From contig JANXLS010001275.1 of NCBI GenBank assembly GCA_025355035.1, positions 1 to 14,183 of the forward strand: 14,183 nucleotides of DNA, read 5' to 3'. Source of the stretch: Planctomycetota bacterium (GTDB lineage Bacteria > Planctomycetota > SZUA-567 > H5-PLA8). Shown in pieces: positions 1 through 6,791 of this stretch. A model generated the notes under the pieces. The model searched no databases, had not been told where the DNA came from, and saw only the letters and a list, made by a program, of their open reading frames with translations. A program made the position numbers and the translations under genes. Position 1 is the first letter of the stretch; every line of letters begins with the position of its first letter.

Positions 1-144
1 GAAATTGGAGAATTTACGCGGCTGGGAGATAGCGTCGCGAAAAACTTTTCCAAGAAGCATGTTATCACTGCGGGCGGAGACGCGTTGAATGCTGAAAACA
101 CAACGTCGTCGAACAATACGGCTACTCCCGTCTGGAGGGAATGA
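1..144 (+). CDS. C-terminal end of a probable MotA/TolQ/ExbB-type proton-channel protein (partial)
   Basis: An open frame runs in from the window edge and ends at a TGA at 142-144, giving the last 47 residues of a protein. The visible part is hydrophilic: it contains FTRLGDSVAKNF and then an Asn/Thr-rich tail. No membrane segment or diagnostic motif is present, so the family is not proven by the sequence. The call rests on context: the next gene, 149 bp downstream on the same strand, is ExbD, whose partner ExbB/TolQ is normally encoded immediately upstream. ExbB/TolQ proteins have three membrane helices and end in a cytoplasmic tail, which fits what is seen. It could also be an unrelated protein. 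Confidence 0.5.
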   Translation, partial: EIGEFTRLGDSVAKNFSKKHVITAGGDALNAENTTSSNNTATPVWRE

Positions 145-293
145 AATTTCCCATTCAATTCTCAAAATTCCACGATAAACTCAGGAGTTCTGGCGTCTAT
201 CAGCGTAAATGAAATGTGACGTCGTCGTGCGACGGTCAAATGAAGCGATCCACCACGAACGACGCGGTCCAGACAACACGAGGAAGTTTGCGT

Positions 294-725
294 ATGGGAA
301 TGGGTTCAATGTCCGGCGGAGGGAAGCGCCGCCCGATGGCGGAAATCAACATGACGCCGCTGGTTGACGTTATGCTGGTTTTGCTGGTGATCTTCATGGT
401 CACGGCGCCAATGCTTGATAAGGAAGGCGTGGACGTCCAGCTTCCAAATGCTGACGGCAAGAAACTGGGCTCGGCCAAAGTGACGGGCGTTCCGTGGTCG
501 CTGACGATCGACACGGCCGGACATGTTTACGTCGCCGGAAGAAAGCTCGATCCGCAGCAAGTGCCGTCGCAATTGCCGCCGCTGTTGAAAGGGCATGACA
601 ACGAAATTTTGACGATCAACGGCGACGGCCGGCTTTCGTATGAAACGGTGATGAAAGTCGTTGCGATCATTCGACATTCGGGTGTCACGAAAATTAATCT
701 CGCGGTGCAGGGACTGAAACCCTAG
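294..725 (+). CDS. exbD: ExbD/TolR-family biopolymer transport protein
   Basis: This inner-membrane protein couples proton flow, together with an ExbB/TolQ partner, to outer-membrane transport or envelope maintenance. From the ATG at 294 it has 143 residues, the usual ExbD length. A short Gly/Lys/Arg-rich cytoplasmic head is followed by the hallmark EINMTPLVDVMLVLLVIFM (residues 17-35). The Asp essential for proton use falls at residue 25, the same number as in E. coli ExbD. Residues 23-41 form the only membrane helix, and the rest is the periplasmic domain. The ATG at 294 is preferred because AGGAAG lies 7 nt before it. A GTG at 216 would add 26 residues but has no ribosome-binding site. A hairpin at 748-783 follows the stop. 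Family assignment is firm; whether it serves TonB-like or Tol-like transport cannot be told. Confidence 0.92.
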   Translation: MGMGSMSGGGKRRPMAEINMTPLVDVMLVLLVIFMVTAPMLDKEGVDVQLPNADGKKLGSAKVTGVPWSLTIDTAGHVYVAGRKLDPQQVPSQLPPLLKGHDNEILTINGDGRLSYETVMKVVAIIRHSGVTKINLAVQGLKP

Positions 726-747
726 GCACTCACGACCCGCAACGCGC

Positions 748-783
748 TTACCCCTTGCTTGGCTTTTCGCGCAGAAGGGGTAA
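748..783. terminator. Inverted repeat between convergent genes, possible bidirectional terminator
   Basis: TTACCCCTT (748-756) and AAGGGGTAA (775-783) form a perfect 9-bp stem around an 18-nt loop. It lies between the exbD stop and the stop of the SGNH remnant on the other strand, where a shared terminator is expected. Neither side has a clear T tract, so intrinsic termination is plausible but not certain. Confidence 0.5.
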
Positions 784-803
784 ACGCGATCGATGGCGGC
801 AAG

Positions 804-1187
804 CTATTCGCCCAACGCTTTCAACATCGTCTCGGCGACGAGCTTGTTTCCAAAAGCAGACAAATGAACGCGGTCGCCCGTCAAAACGCCTTTTTCTTTG
901 TTCTCTTTGTTATTCTCTTTCAAATAATCCACGAACGCTTTATTCAAATCGCAGAGCGTCAGGGCTTCGTCTTTGGCGACTTTGCGGCTGATGTCGGCGT
1001 ATTCGGCAAGCATCTTGTCCTGCGGATTGGAGCCGTCCGTTTTTTCGCCGATGACGCTGGGGGTGCACAGAAAAATGGACGTCCGTCCGTGAACGTGTGT
1101 TCGCCCTTGAACTTTGTCGTCAAAACCCTTAACGTGATTCGTCTGGGCAATTTTCTTTTTTACTTCAAACTTTGAAACTATCATCAT
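804..1187 (-). pseudogene. SGNH/GDSL hydrolase, C-terminal remnant (N-terminal two thirds missing)
   Basis: The 127-residue frame resembles the C-terminal part of SGNH-fold lipases/acylesterases. ILCTPSVIGE-type text is seen as IFLCTPSVIGE (38-48), a helix with DLNKAFVDYL follows, and block V has the catalytic Asp and His as D105-R-V-H108 before LSAFGNKLVAE. Block I (GDS with the nucleophile Ser), block II (Gly) and block III (GxND) are absent. A complete enzyme of this type is about 220-280 residues. Upstream on this strand the DNA is the body of aroB, so the missing part is not hidden in another frame. The first ATG overlaps the aroB start, and the first ~18 residues look unlike the family. 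It is best read as a decayed gene cut off by a deletion that brought aroB next to it. A functional short protein is unlikely without the Ser. Confidence 0.75.
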
Positions 1188-1746
1188 GAGTAACGAAAAT
1201 CATACACCAAACACCGACATTCGTGTGGAACTTGGCGATCGCAGCTATGACATCGCGGTACGGCCGGGCGTCATCGCTGAAGCGGGGAAGATCATCGGCG
1301 GCTTGATCAAAGGGCGGCGCTGCCTCGTGGTCACCGATCGCAACGTTGGCCCGAAATACGGGACGTTGCTGGCCAGTTCCATGCAAAAAGCCGGCTTCGA
1401 TGGCAGCGCCGTTGAACTGCCGCCCGGCGAAGGCGCGAAGAATCTGAAACATGCTGAATTCCTCTACGATCGCTGCATCGAAGCAAAACTCGATCGCGAG
1501 AGCGTACTGATCGCTTTGGGTGGCGGAGTCATCGGGGATCTGACCGGTTTCGTCGCAGCCACGTTTTATCGCGGCATCGCGTTCGTCCAAGTTCCGACGA
1601 CGCTGCTGGCGATGGTCGATGCGGCCATCGGCGGAAAACCGGCATCGATCATCCGCAATCGAAGAACGCGATCGGAGCGTTTCTGCAGCCGAAAACGGTG
1701 CTCGCCGATCCGCTCACATTGCTCTCGCTGCCCGACCGCGAATTGA
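1186..1746 (+). CDS. aroB: 3-dehydroquinate synthase, N-terminal part, frameshifted at 1635-1638
   Basis: AroB converts DAHP to 3-dehydroquinate, the second step of the shikimate pathway in the cytoplasm, using NAD and a divalent metal. This frame holds the N-terminal NAD-binding domain. The head is IRVELGDRSYDIAVRPG, then comes the nucleotide loop ALGGGVIGDLTGFVAATFYRG (about 110-130), then VPTTLLAMVDAAIGGK ending at K151. After K151 the expected Thr-Gly-Ile-Asp-His-Pro is absent in this frame. It appears if one A is added to the A4 run at 1635-1638. From 1639 the frame therefore makes about 35 unrelated Arg/Ser-rich residues and stops at 1746. Joined with the following entry the gene is 1186-2312, about 375 residues, normal for AroB. 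No good ribosome-binding site precedes the ATG. The break is either a real mutation or a homopolymer sequencing error. Confidence 0.88.
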   Translation: MSNENHTPNTDIRVELGDRSYDIAVRPGVIAEAGKIIGGLIKGRRCLVVTDRNVGPKYGTLLASSMQKAGFDGSAVELPPGEGAKNLKHAEFLYDRCIEAKLDRESVLIALGGGVIGDLTGFVAATFYRGIAFVQVPTTLLAMVDAAIGGKPASIIRNRRTRSERFCSRKRCSPIRSHCSRCPTAN

Positions 1747-2312
1747 AAGCGGGTTTGGCCGAAGTCATCAAATATGGAATGATCGACGACGCGTCGCTCT
1801 TCACGTACCTCGAAGAGAACATGGATCGGCTGCTGAGCAAAGACGCGGCCGCCTTGACGCGTGTGATTGAGCGGAGCGCCGCGATCAAAGCGCGCATCGT
1901 CTCCGCCGACGAACACGAACTCAAGAAAGACGGTGGCCGTGCTCTTTTGAACTTCGGCCACACCTTCGCTCACGCATTGGAATCGACGACGGATTATAAA
2001 GTTTATGTGCACGGCGAAGCTGTCGCGATCGGGATGGTCCTGGCGTCGGAACTCTCTGTCGAATTGGGCTTGCTGACCCGAGCCGACCGCGACCGGATCG
2101 TCGCGCTGGTCAAAAAAGCCGGGCTGCCGACCCACGTGAAGCCCAGCGACCCCGCAACCGAGACGCTCCACGCCGCTTGTTTCCGCGACAAAAAAGTCGC
2201 TGCAGGAAAACTACGTTTCATCGTCGCCGATCGAATCGGATCCGCGAAAGTCATCACGGACGTTCACGATGACTTGGCGAAAAAAGTTTGGAACAGCGCA
2301 CGCTGCGAGTGA
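1698..2312 (+). CDS. aroB: 3-dehydroquinate synthase, C-terminal metal-binding part, after the frameshift
   Basis: This frame continues the same gene in the -1 register. Homology resumes right at 1638 (TGIDHPQSKNAIGAFLQPK, just before the GTG at 1698), so the GTG is unlikely to be a true start. The metal ligands of the family are all present. In the rejoined numbering they are E193 in LAEVIKYGMI, H259 in LNFGHTFAHALE and H276 in VHGEAVAIGM. The 17-residue spacing of the two His residues matches E. coli AroB (247 and 264). The end, with FIVADRIGSAKVITDV, is also typical. Every residue needed for catalysis is intact across the two pieces, and there is no second lesion. That argues for a recent or artefactual frameshift rather than old decay. 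The next gene follows after 42 bp and is probably co-transcribed. Confidence 0.88.
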   Translation: MLADPLTLLSLPDRELKAGLAEVIKYGMIDDASLFTYLEENMDRLLSKDAAALTRVIERSAAIKARIVSADEHELKKDGGRALLNFGHTFAHALESTTDYKVYVHGEAVAIGMVLASELSVELGLLTRADRDRIVALVKKAGLPTHVKPSDPATETLHAACFRDKKVAAGKLRFIVADRIGSAKVITDVHDDLAKKVWNSARCE

Positions 2313-2354
2313 GAAGTCTGACCGCAAGGAGTAGCAGACGTTGAGGAGGGATCG

Positions 2355-2687
2355 ATGACACTCGAGATGGCCTACATGGCGCTGGCGAGCGTTGGCATGA
2401 TCTTCTTCACGATGGCTGTGCTGTATCTGATGCTTGTCGCGCCTGAAAAAAAGATCATGCGATGGGCAAAAAAGCGCGACTATGTCGTGCTCAATTGGGA
2501 CGATGAATCGATCACAGCCGGCAAATTCTCGCGCGCAACATTGTTCTACAATCGTCCCGGCCCAAATCTCTACAAAGTCAAAATCCGAAAAACCGACGGC
2601 TCTGTCCATTCGGTTTCGTTGCGGATATACCGAAATTACACTGAGGAGTTTTGGGAAAATAAAACGTATGACACGATCGAATTCTGA
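2355..2687 (+). CDS. Small single-pass membrane protein, function unknown
   Basis: The protein has 110 residues. The first ~29 form a hydrophobic segment (MAYMALASVGMIFFTMAVLYLML), followed by positive residues (KKIMRWAKKR) that suggest an N-out/C-in anchor. A soluble domain of about 75 residues follows, with alternating hydrophobic residues that look like beta strands (YKVKIRKTDGSVHSVSLRIY). A strong GAGGAGGG lies 5-7 nt before the ATG. It follows aroB closely on the same strand, but the function has no obvious link to the shikimate pathway. I do not recognise a named family. The anchor and soluble domain could suit an envelope accessory role, but that is only a guess. An inverted repeat just downstream probably ends the transcript. 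Confidence 0.75.
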   Translation: MTLEMAYMALASVGMIFFTMAVLYLMLVAPEKKIMRWAKKRDYVVLNWDDESITAGKFSRATLFYNRPGPNLYKVKIRKTDGSVHSVSLRIYRNYTEEFWENKTYDTIEF

Positions 2688-2724
2688 TTCAGGAACGACC
2701 GTCGGGGCCGACTGGCCGCGCGTC

Positions 2725-2759
2725 AACCGCGAGATCTTCCAAACCTTGCAATCGCGGTT
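2725..2759 (+). terminator. Hairpin after the aroB-membrane protein transcript
   Basis: AACCGCGA (2725-2732) pairs perfectly with TCGCGGTT (2752-2759) around a 19-nt loop. It is followed by the T-rich CTTGATTTGTGTT. The position, 38 bp after the previous stop and before a separate lipoprotein gene, suits an intrinsic terminator, although the T tract is interrupted and the loop is long. Confidence 0.45.
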
Positions 2760-2862
2760 CTTGATTTGTGTTCAAACATGAATAAGCTGTCATCTTTATG
2801 CGTCATTGTTACCGAGCGCCGTGAACCTACGAACCTTTTATTAGAAATCAAGGAGAGCGACT

Positions 2863-3678
2863 ATGACCGTTTATCGTGGAGCGATTTCAGTAGCTGGCTT
2901 GGCATTAATGATTTCCCTGACGTCGTGTGGCGACAGTTCCGCGCCCACGGGCGCCGTGCCGGCTCCTCGCTTGCAGGATGTTCCGGCACAGGTGGTCGAG
3001 CTTTCGCGCTTCGAACGCACGTCCTACACCTCGCTCGACGGACGCTCTGCCATCGCACTGGTCACTCCGAACGAACTGGAACTGACCCGCGATGGTAAAA
3101 CCTACTCCTGCCAATACACCCGCGATGGCAACCGCATTCGCCTGGCGCTCGAAGCGGCTGGCACGAAGACCGTCGAATATTACAACCAGTCCCAAGACGG
3201 CTTGGTTGCCGATAACGGCGCGCGCTACTACGCTCCACTCGCTTTGGAACTCGCTAAACTCCAGGCGCACGGCGACGATCTCAAGCGCCAGCAATCGGAC
3301 CTTGAAGCAAAGATTCTCGCCAACAAAAACGCCGACGCCCAAACGGCTCGCCATCAGCTTGAGGAGCTCAAACGCGTTAAACTGGAACTCAGCGAAAAGA
3401 TCGAACAGGAAAAGAGAATTCGCGCAACCGCCGACGCCGCGCAAGCTCACGCTCTCGCCCGCCAACAGCCGGATCCGTTTCAGGCGCAGCCCCGCGCGGG
3501 AAATGCACTGCCCGTCGATTATGTACTTCAGGCCGAAGAATGCCTGGGCAACAACGATCGCGCCGGAGCCATTCGCTTCTACGATCAAGCCATCGGACTC
3601 ACCGAAAACGACGGTAATCCGCGCCAAGCCCGTATCTTCGCCGCTCGCAAAAACCTGATTGAACAAGGCAAACGGTAG
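2863..3678 (+). CDS. Lipoprotein with coiled coil and TPR-like C-terminus, function unknown
   Basis: The 271-residue protein begins with a lipoprotein signal peptide. A short basic start and a hydrophobic stretch lead to the lipobox L19-T-S-C22, so the mature protein should begin at C22 and be lipid-anchored. The next residues are Gly-Asp, which does not match the inner-membrane retention rule (Asp at +2), so the outer membrane is likely if that rule applies here. Residues ~50-118 look like a small beta-rich domain. Residues ~126-200 are highly charged and helical, predicted coiled coil (ELAKLQ, DLKRQQSDLEAK, QLEELKRVKLELSEKIEQEK). Residues ~219-250 (AEECLGNNDRAGAIRFYDQAI) read like one tetratricopeptide unit. 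GGAGAG lies about 6 nt before the ATG. It may act in envelope assembly or as a scaffold, but I do not recognise a specific family. Tandem 7-bp repeats follow directly after the stop. Confidence 0.82.
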   Translation: MTVYRGAISVAGLALMISLTSCGDSSAPTGAVPAPRLQDVPAQVVELSRFERTSYTSLDGRSAIALVTPNELELTRDGKTYSCQYTRDGNRIRLALEAAGTKTVEYYNQSQDGLVADNGARYYAPLALELAKLQAHGDDLKRQQSDLEAKILANKNADAQTARHQLEELKRVKLELSEKIEQEKRIRATADAAQAHALARQQPDPFQAQPRAGNALPVDYVLQAEECLGNNDRAGAIRFYDQAIGLTENDGNPRQARIFAARKNLIEQGKR

Positions 3679-3684
3679 TAGAAA

Positions 3685-3733
3685 AGTGCTGAGTGCTGAG
3701 TGCTGAGTGCTGAGTCGCTGTTCCTCGGCACTC
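3685..3733. repeat. Four tandem AGTGCTG heptamers plus inverted arm, likely bidirectional terminator
   Basis: AGTGCTG is repeated perfectly four times (3685-3712) with a degenerate fifth copy (3713-3720). GAGTGCTGAG (3705-3714) can pair with CTCGGCACTC (3724-3733), 10 pairs with one G.U and a 9-nt loop. GATCCTTTCCTTT follows on the plus strand, and a short T4 run follows on the minus strand. Because the left arm is repeated, the same right arm could also pair with upstream copies. It sits between two convergent stops (3678 and 3745). Confidence 0.75.
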
Positions 3734-3744
3734 GATCCTTTCCT

Positions 3745-6700
3745 TTAGGGTGCGGGCGGGGCGAAGCCTGTGTTGCGCATCATCGTTACGCGCGCGACAC
3801 CCCAGCTATTAAAGCTCGAGAAGTCTTGATTGGCGATCGTCAATAGATTGCGGACGCGGGCGTCGTAGTTGATGATGAAGTTCTGACGCGACGGCCAACT
3901 GTCGTGTTCGGGACCATCGCAAATCAGCAACCCGGTGTCAGGCGCAATCAACGCTCCATTGACTTGCACTCGGCCCCCGGAGACGGTGTTCACGCGCGAC
4001 CACGTGCCCGTCGCCGAATCGTAATGTTGTGCCTTGGAGCGTTCGATGCACAGTACGGCGTTCTTTGTATAGATCGCGCCGTCGAGCCTACGATCCGGCA
4101 CCTGATAATTCGGCGCGGTACCGTTTTCCACATCCGCCAGTACGGCGACGCGATTTTCCTGTTCAGACGACGTGATGCGAAGCATCGTCGCTGGCGCGAT
4201 CCAATTCGGCGCAACGTTGATGATATTCTTCGCAAACATCGCCGCATTACTGATCGAGCCCACTGGCATGTTATCCACCGACGTGAAGTAGTCGAACCCG
4301 TGCGGATCGGTCGCACCGCTCCACGACTTGTTGGTCGTGTTGTATGTCGATCCGTTGTAAATCAGCGCCAATGCCGGGTTGGTCTGCGGGTTGGCGGAAT
4401 CGTACGGGTAGAACGAATAGAACTTCGGAATATAATTTGCATCGTACGCGCTTGCTGCCGGCGCGCCCGCGGCCACTGTGTTTGCCACGGCACCCCCGGC
4501 TGTCGTATAGCTGGTTGCGACCGTCGGATCATTGGTTGGCAAATTAGGCATGCACTTCATTAATTCGTTGCGATTGTAAATCGTCAACTGCTGCATGATA
4601 AAATTGGGTTCATTGCTGTTACCGAACGCAGTCGAACCCACGACTGTTCCACTTGCATATTTCGTTCCCGCAGGCATCTGCACGCTACCGATCTTGCCCA
4701 GCGACTGCGCATTGACGAACGTAGTGGTTGTGGTATTTATCACGTTTGCGGGGGCGACGTAGGACTGTTTCTTTCCCGATTCGAAACTGCCCGGCATCGG
4801 CGTCAGCGTGTTCGTCGCCGTGCCGCTGGAATTTGTGACTGTCGTCAATTTGAGGGGCGTGAACTGATTCGAATTGTTGCTGTCCCAACCCGTGATCTGG
4901 CTGAGGAAATCGCCGACGACAACATTCTTTCCGGCGACAACCGAAACCAGATTTTGAGTTCCGTCGCTCGCAACGCCAAAGGTTTCCGCGGTCGTTCCCA
5001 CGTTGGCGTTGGCGTAGATGACATCGCCCGGAATGTAGATGTTGCCAGTCGCATAAATCTGTCCCGTCCCCTTTACATACCCGCGCAGAATGACATCGCC
5101 GTCAAAGAGAACTTTACCATCGATCACGAGTGGATTGGCAGCGGTTCCCAGCAGAACTGCGTTACCCGTATAGGAAGCAGTTCCTCCGGTAGCGGGAGAA
5201 GTAATATTCGCTGCGGCGGTTGTGATCGTGCCCGCCGTTCCCGCCGCGGTGCCGCCAGCGTAATCGATCGTGGCTGATGTCTTGACCGGTACGGCAACTC
5301 CATTAGCAGACGGCAGCGTCGGAGAATCATAGGCCGTTGTTGAAGCGCCCGCCGGAATCATCAAAGTGATACCGCCTTTTAACGTGCTCGGCTGTGTGGG
5401 ATTCAATCTCGATATCAAATCCTGAGAGGCTGCTGCAATTTCGCCGGCATCAATGGCGTTATTCGGTCCGTTGATGGTCTGAACTGTCGTACCCAGATTA
5501 TTCTTCACTGCTACCGTACTCGGCATTTCGGGGAACGGACATGGGAAGTTGCTCGAAGGCAAACCGCCATCCGTCATCTGATTCGTTGTGGTACCATAAT
5601 TCAAATAAGCGCTCCCATTCGGCGCCGGGAGCGTGGGCGGCGTTGTCGTGAGGTCCGTCAAATTGTTGACAAAGGGTATTTTCGTGGTCAAGCCGGTCGT
5701 TGTGTCCTGATTGATCGTCGTCCTGCCGTTGTTGAACTGCGTCGACCACGCCGTATCGGCAACGAAGCTCGATGCACTGATCGGAGCACCCGATCCTTCA
5801 ACCTGCAACGTGCCGCGCTGAAACAGTGTGCCTTCAATCTGCGAATACATGGAATTGGAACGCAGAGTCAGATTTTCGGTGATGCCGACCTTGGTGCGTT
5901 CAAATTTGTTCCAATTCGACTTCAAAGCCGTCGCCGTCGCTGTTCCCGCAGCAGTTCCCAAGCCATTGTAGTACGTATAGTTATTCAAATTGTCCACGCG
6001 CGCACGGTTTCGCGTCTGCAAATGGCACATCGTACAGGAGACGTTTTTCGTCAAAAGAGCATAATCGAATCCGTTGAATGTCGGCGGGCTTTGGAAGGTG
6101 AACAATTGGCTTTCCCACTGCGGTTGTAGAATGTCGATCTTATCGCCAGCCGTGAGCGACGCCGACGCGCTCGTTTGGGCCGAAGCAGTATTGCCGACGT
6201 TCTTCTGTGTTTCAACAACGATGAGAAGATCCACAATGTAGCTGCCCGGGATGGGGCGCAACTTGCGATACAGTCGAACGGAGGTCACCATGCGATCACC
6301 ATCCAGATCGCCGTTGAACTTCGTCGGTATCGCTCGCGTGATGATCGTCGAGGCGTCCCTCGTCGGCGACGCGCTGGCCGATGCGGCCGGAGTCCATGAC
6401 ACGGGTCCCAGCCGGAAATCTTCGCCGACTTTGTCGTTCGAACCCGATGACAGCGTCGAAAACGCTGTCCCCGACGAACTGAGATCGGACTGAAGCCACA
6501 CATCGAAATTGAGGCCGGCCTGATTTGCGGCCGCAGCGACATTGTAGCGCCCGTAATAGTCACTCATGACCAATTCAACCGCCCCGTGCGTTGAGAAAAA
6601 AGAATTGGTTTGCGCGCCGAATTTGTCCTGCGCCTTGGAATTCGAGACGCTGGTCTGAAGCATCGACAAGGTCACGCTCATCGCGACGATAATTGCGACC

Positions 6701-6750
6701 AACGCGATCCATAGCACCGACCCGCGGTTTCGACGGTCTTGAGTTCTCAT
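3745..6750 (-). CDS. Very large PilX-like pilus assembly protein with CxxCH motif
   Basis: The 1001-residue protein starts with a basic head and one hydrophobic helix (GSVLWIALVAIIVAMSVTLS, residues 10-29). This resembles PilX-type minor pilin N-termini, which tend to lack the strict Phe-Thr-Leu-x-Glu site. The bulk is Thr/Asn/Ser/Ala-rich and of secreted character. At 239-243 there is CTMCH, the c-type haem attachment motif CxxCH. At 541-579 alternating short strands (VIDGKVLFDGDVILRG, then a YATGNIYIPGDVIY stretch) resemble the beta-helical repeats of bactofilin/DUF4900-like domains. NGDLDGD at 146-152 could bind Ca2+. GGGAGA lies about 8 nt before the start. It is the last gene of a four-gene minus-strand operon with PilV- and PilW-like prepilins 41 bp upstream. 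PilX proteins are usually 150-250 residues, so the extra length is unusual. It is likely a minor-pilin or pilus-associated adhesin/scaffold, and the precise role is inferred. Confidence 0.75.
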   Translation of the reverse strand: MRTQDRRNRGSVLWIALVAIIVAMSVTLSMLQTSVSNSKAQDKFGAQTNSFFSTHGAVELVMSDYYGRYNVAAAANQAGLNFDVWLQSDLSSSGTAFSTLSSGSNDKVGEDFRLGPVSWTPAASASASPTRDASTIITRAIPTKFNGDLDGDRMVTSVRLYRKLRPIPGSYIVDLLIVVETQKNVGNTASAQTSASASLTAGDKIDILQPQWESQLFTFQSPPTFNGFDYALLTKNVSCTMCHLQTRNRARVDNLNNYTYYNGLGTAAGTATATALKSNWNKFERTKVGITENLTLRSNSMYSQIEGTLFQRGTLQVEGSGAPISASSFVADTAWSTQFNNGRTTINQDTTTGLTTKIPFVNNLTDLTTTPPTLPAPNGSAYLNYGTTTNQMTDGGLPSSNFPCPFPEMPSTVAVKNNLGTTVQTINGPNNAIDAGEIAAASQDLISRLNPTQPSTLKGGITLMIPAGASTTAYDSPTLPSANGVAVPVKTSATIDYAGGTAAGTAGTITTAAANITSPATGGTASYTGNAVLLGTAANPLVIDGKVLFDGDVILRGYVKGTGQIYATGNIYIPGDVIYANANVGTTAETFGVASDGTQNLVSVVAGKNVVVGDFLSQITGWDSNNSNQFTPLKLTTVTNSSGTATNTLTPMPGSFESGKKQSYVAPANVINTTTTTFVNAQSLGKIGSVQMPAGTKYASGTVVGSTAFGNSNEPNFIMQQLTIYNRNELMKCMPNLPTNDPTVATSYTTAGGAVANTVAAGAPAASAYDANYIPKFYSFYPYDSANPQTNPALALIYNGSTYNTTNKSWSGATDPHGFDYFTSVDNMPVGSISNAAMFAKNIINVAPNWIAPATMLRITSSEQENRVAVLADVENGTAPNYQVPDRRLDGAIYTKNAVLCIERSKAQHYDSATGTWSRVNTVSGGRVQVNGALIAPDTGLLICDGPEHDSWPSRQNFIINYDARVRNLLTIANQDFSSFNSWGVARVTMMRNTGFAPPAP

Positions 6751-6791
6751 GGCCCAGTCTCCCAGTAGTTTCTTTCGTGTGACATGACGGG

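Noticed and set aside
141..212. 23-codon frame starting at an ATG that overlaps the previous stop (ATGA) after GGAGGG
   Set aside because: The purine-rich motif is only 1 nt from the ATG, too close for normal initiation. The peptide has no recognisable feature, and the frame could easily occur by chance.
216..293. Longer ExbD start at GTG 216 or ATG 240
   Set aside because: Neither has a ribosome-binding site, and the added residues are not ExbD-like. ATG 294 has AGGAAG and places the key Asp at residue 25.
1635..1645. Programmed -1 frameshift site in aroB
   Set aside because: The heptamer does not fit X-XXY-YYZ: the P-site GGA cannot re-pair in the -1 frame. No strong downstream hairpin is evident, and aroB genes are not known to use frameshifting.
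1566..2171. 201-residue minus-strand frame opposite aroB
   Set aside because: It is a shadow of the aroB coding strand, Arg/Gln/Phe-rich with no family resemblance.
2905..3666. 253-residue minus-strand frame opposite the lipoprotein gene
   Set aside because: The plus-strand frame has a signal peptide, lipobox, ribosome-binding site and coiled coil. The minus frame has none of these.
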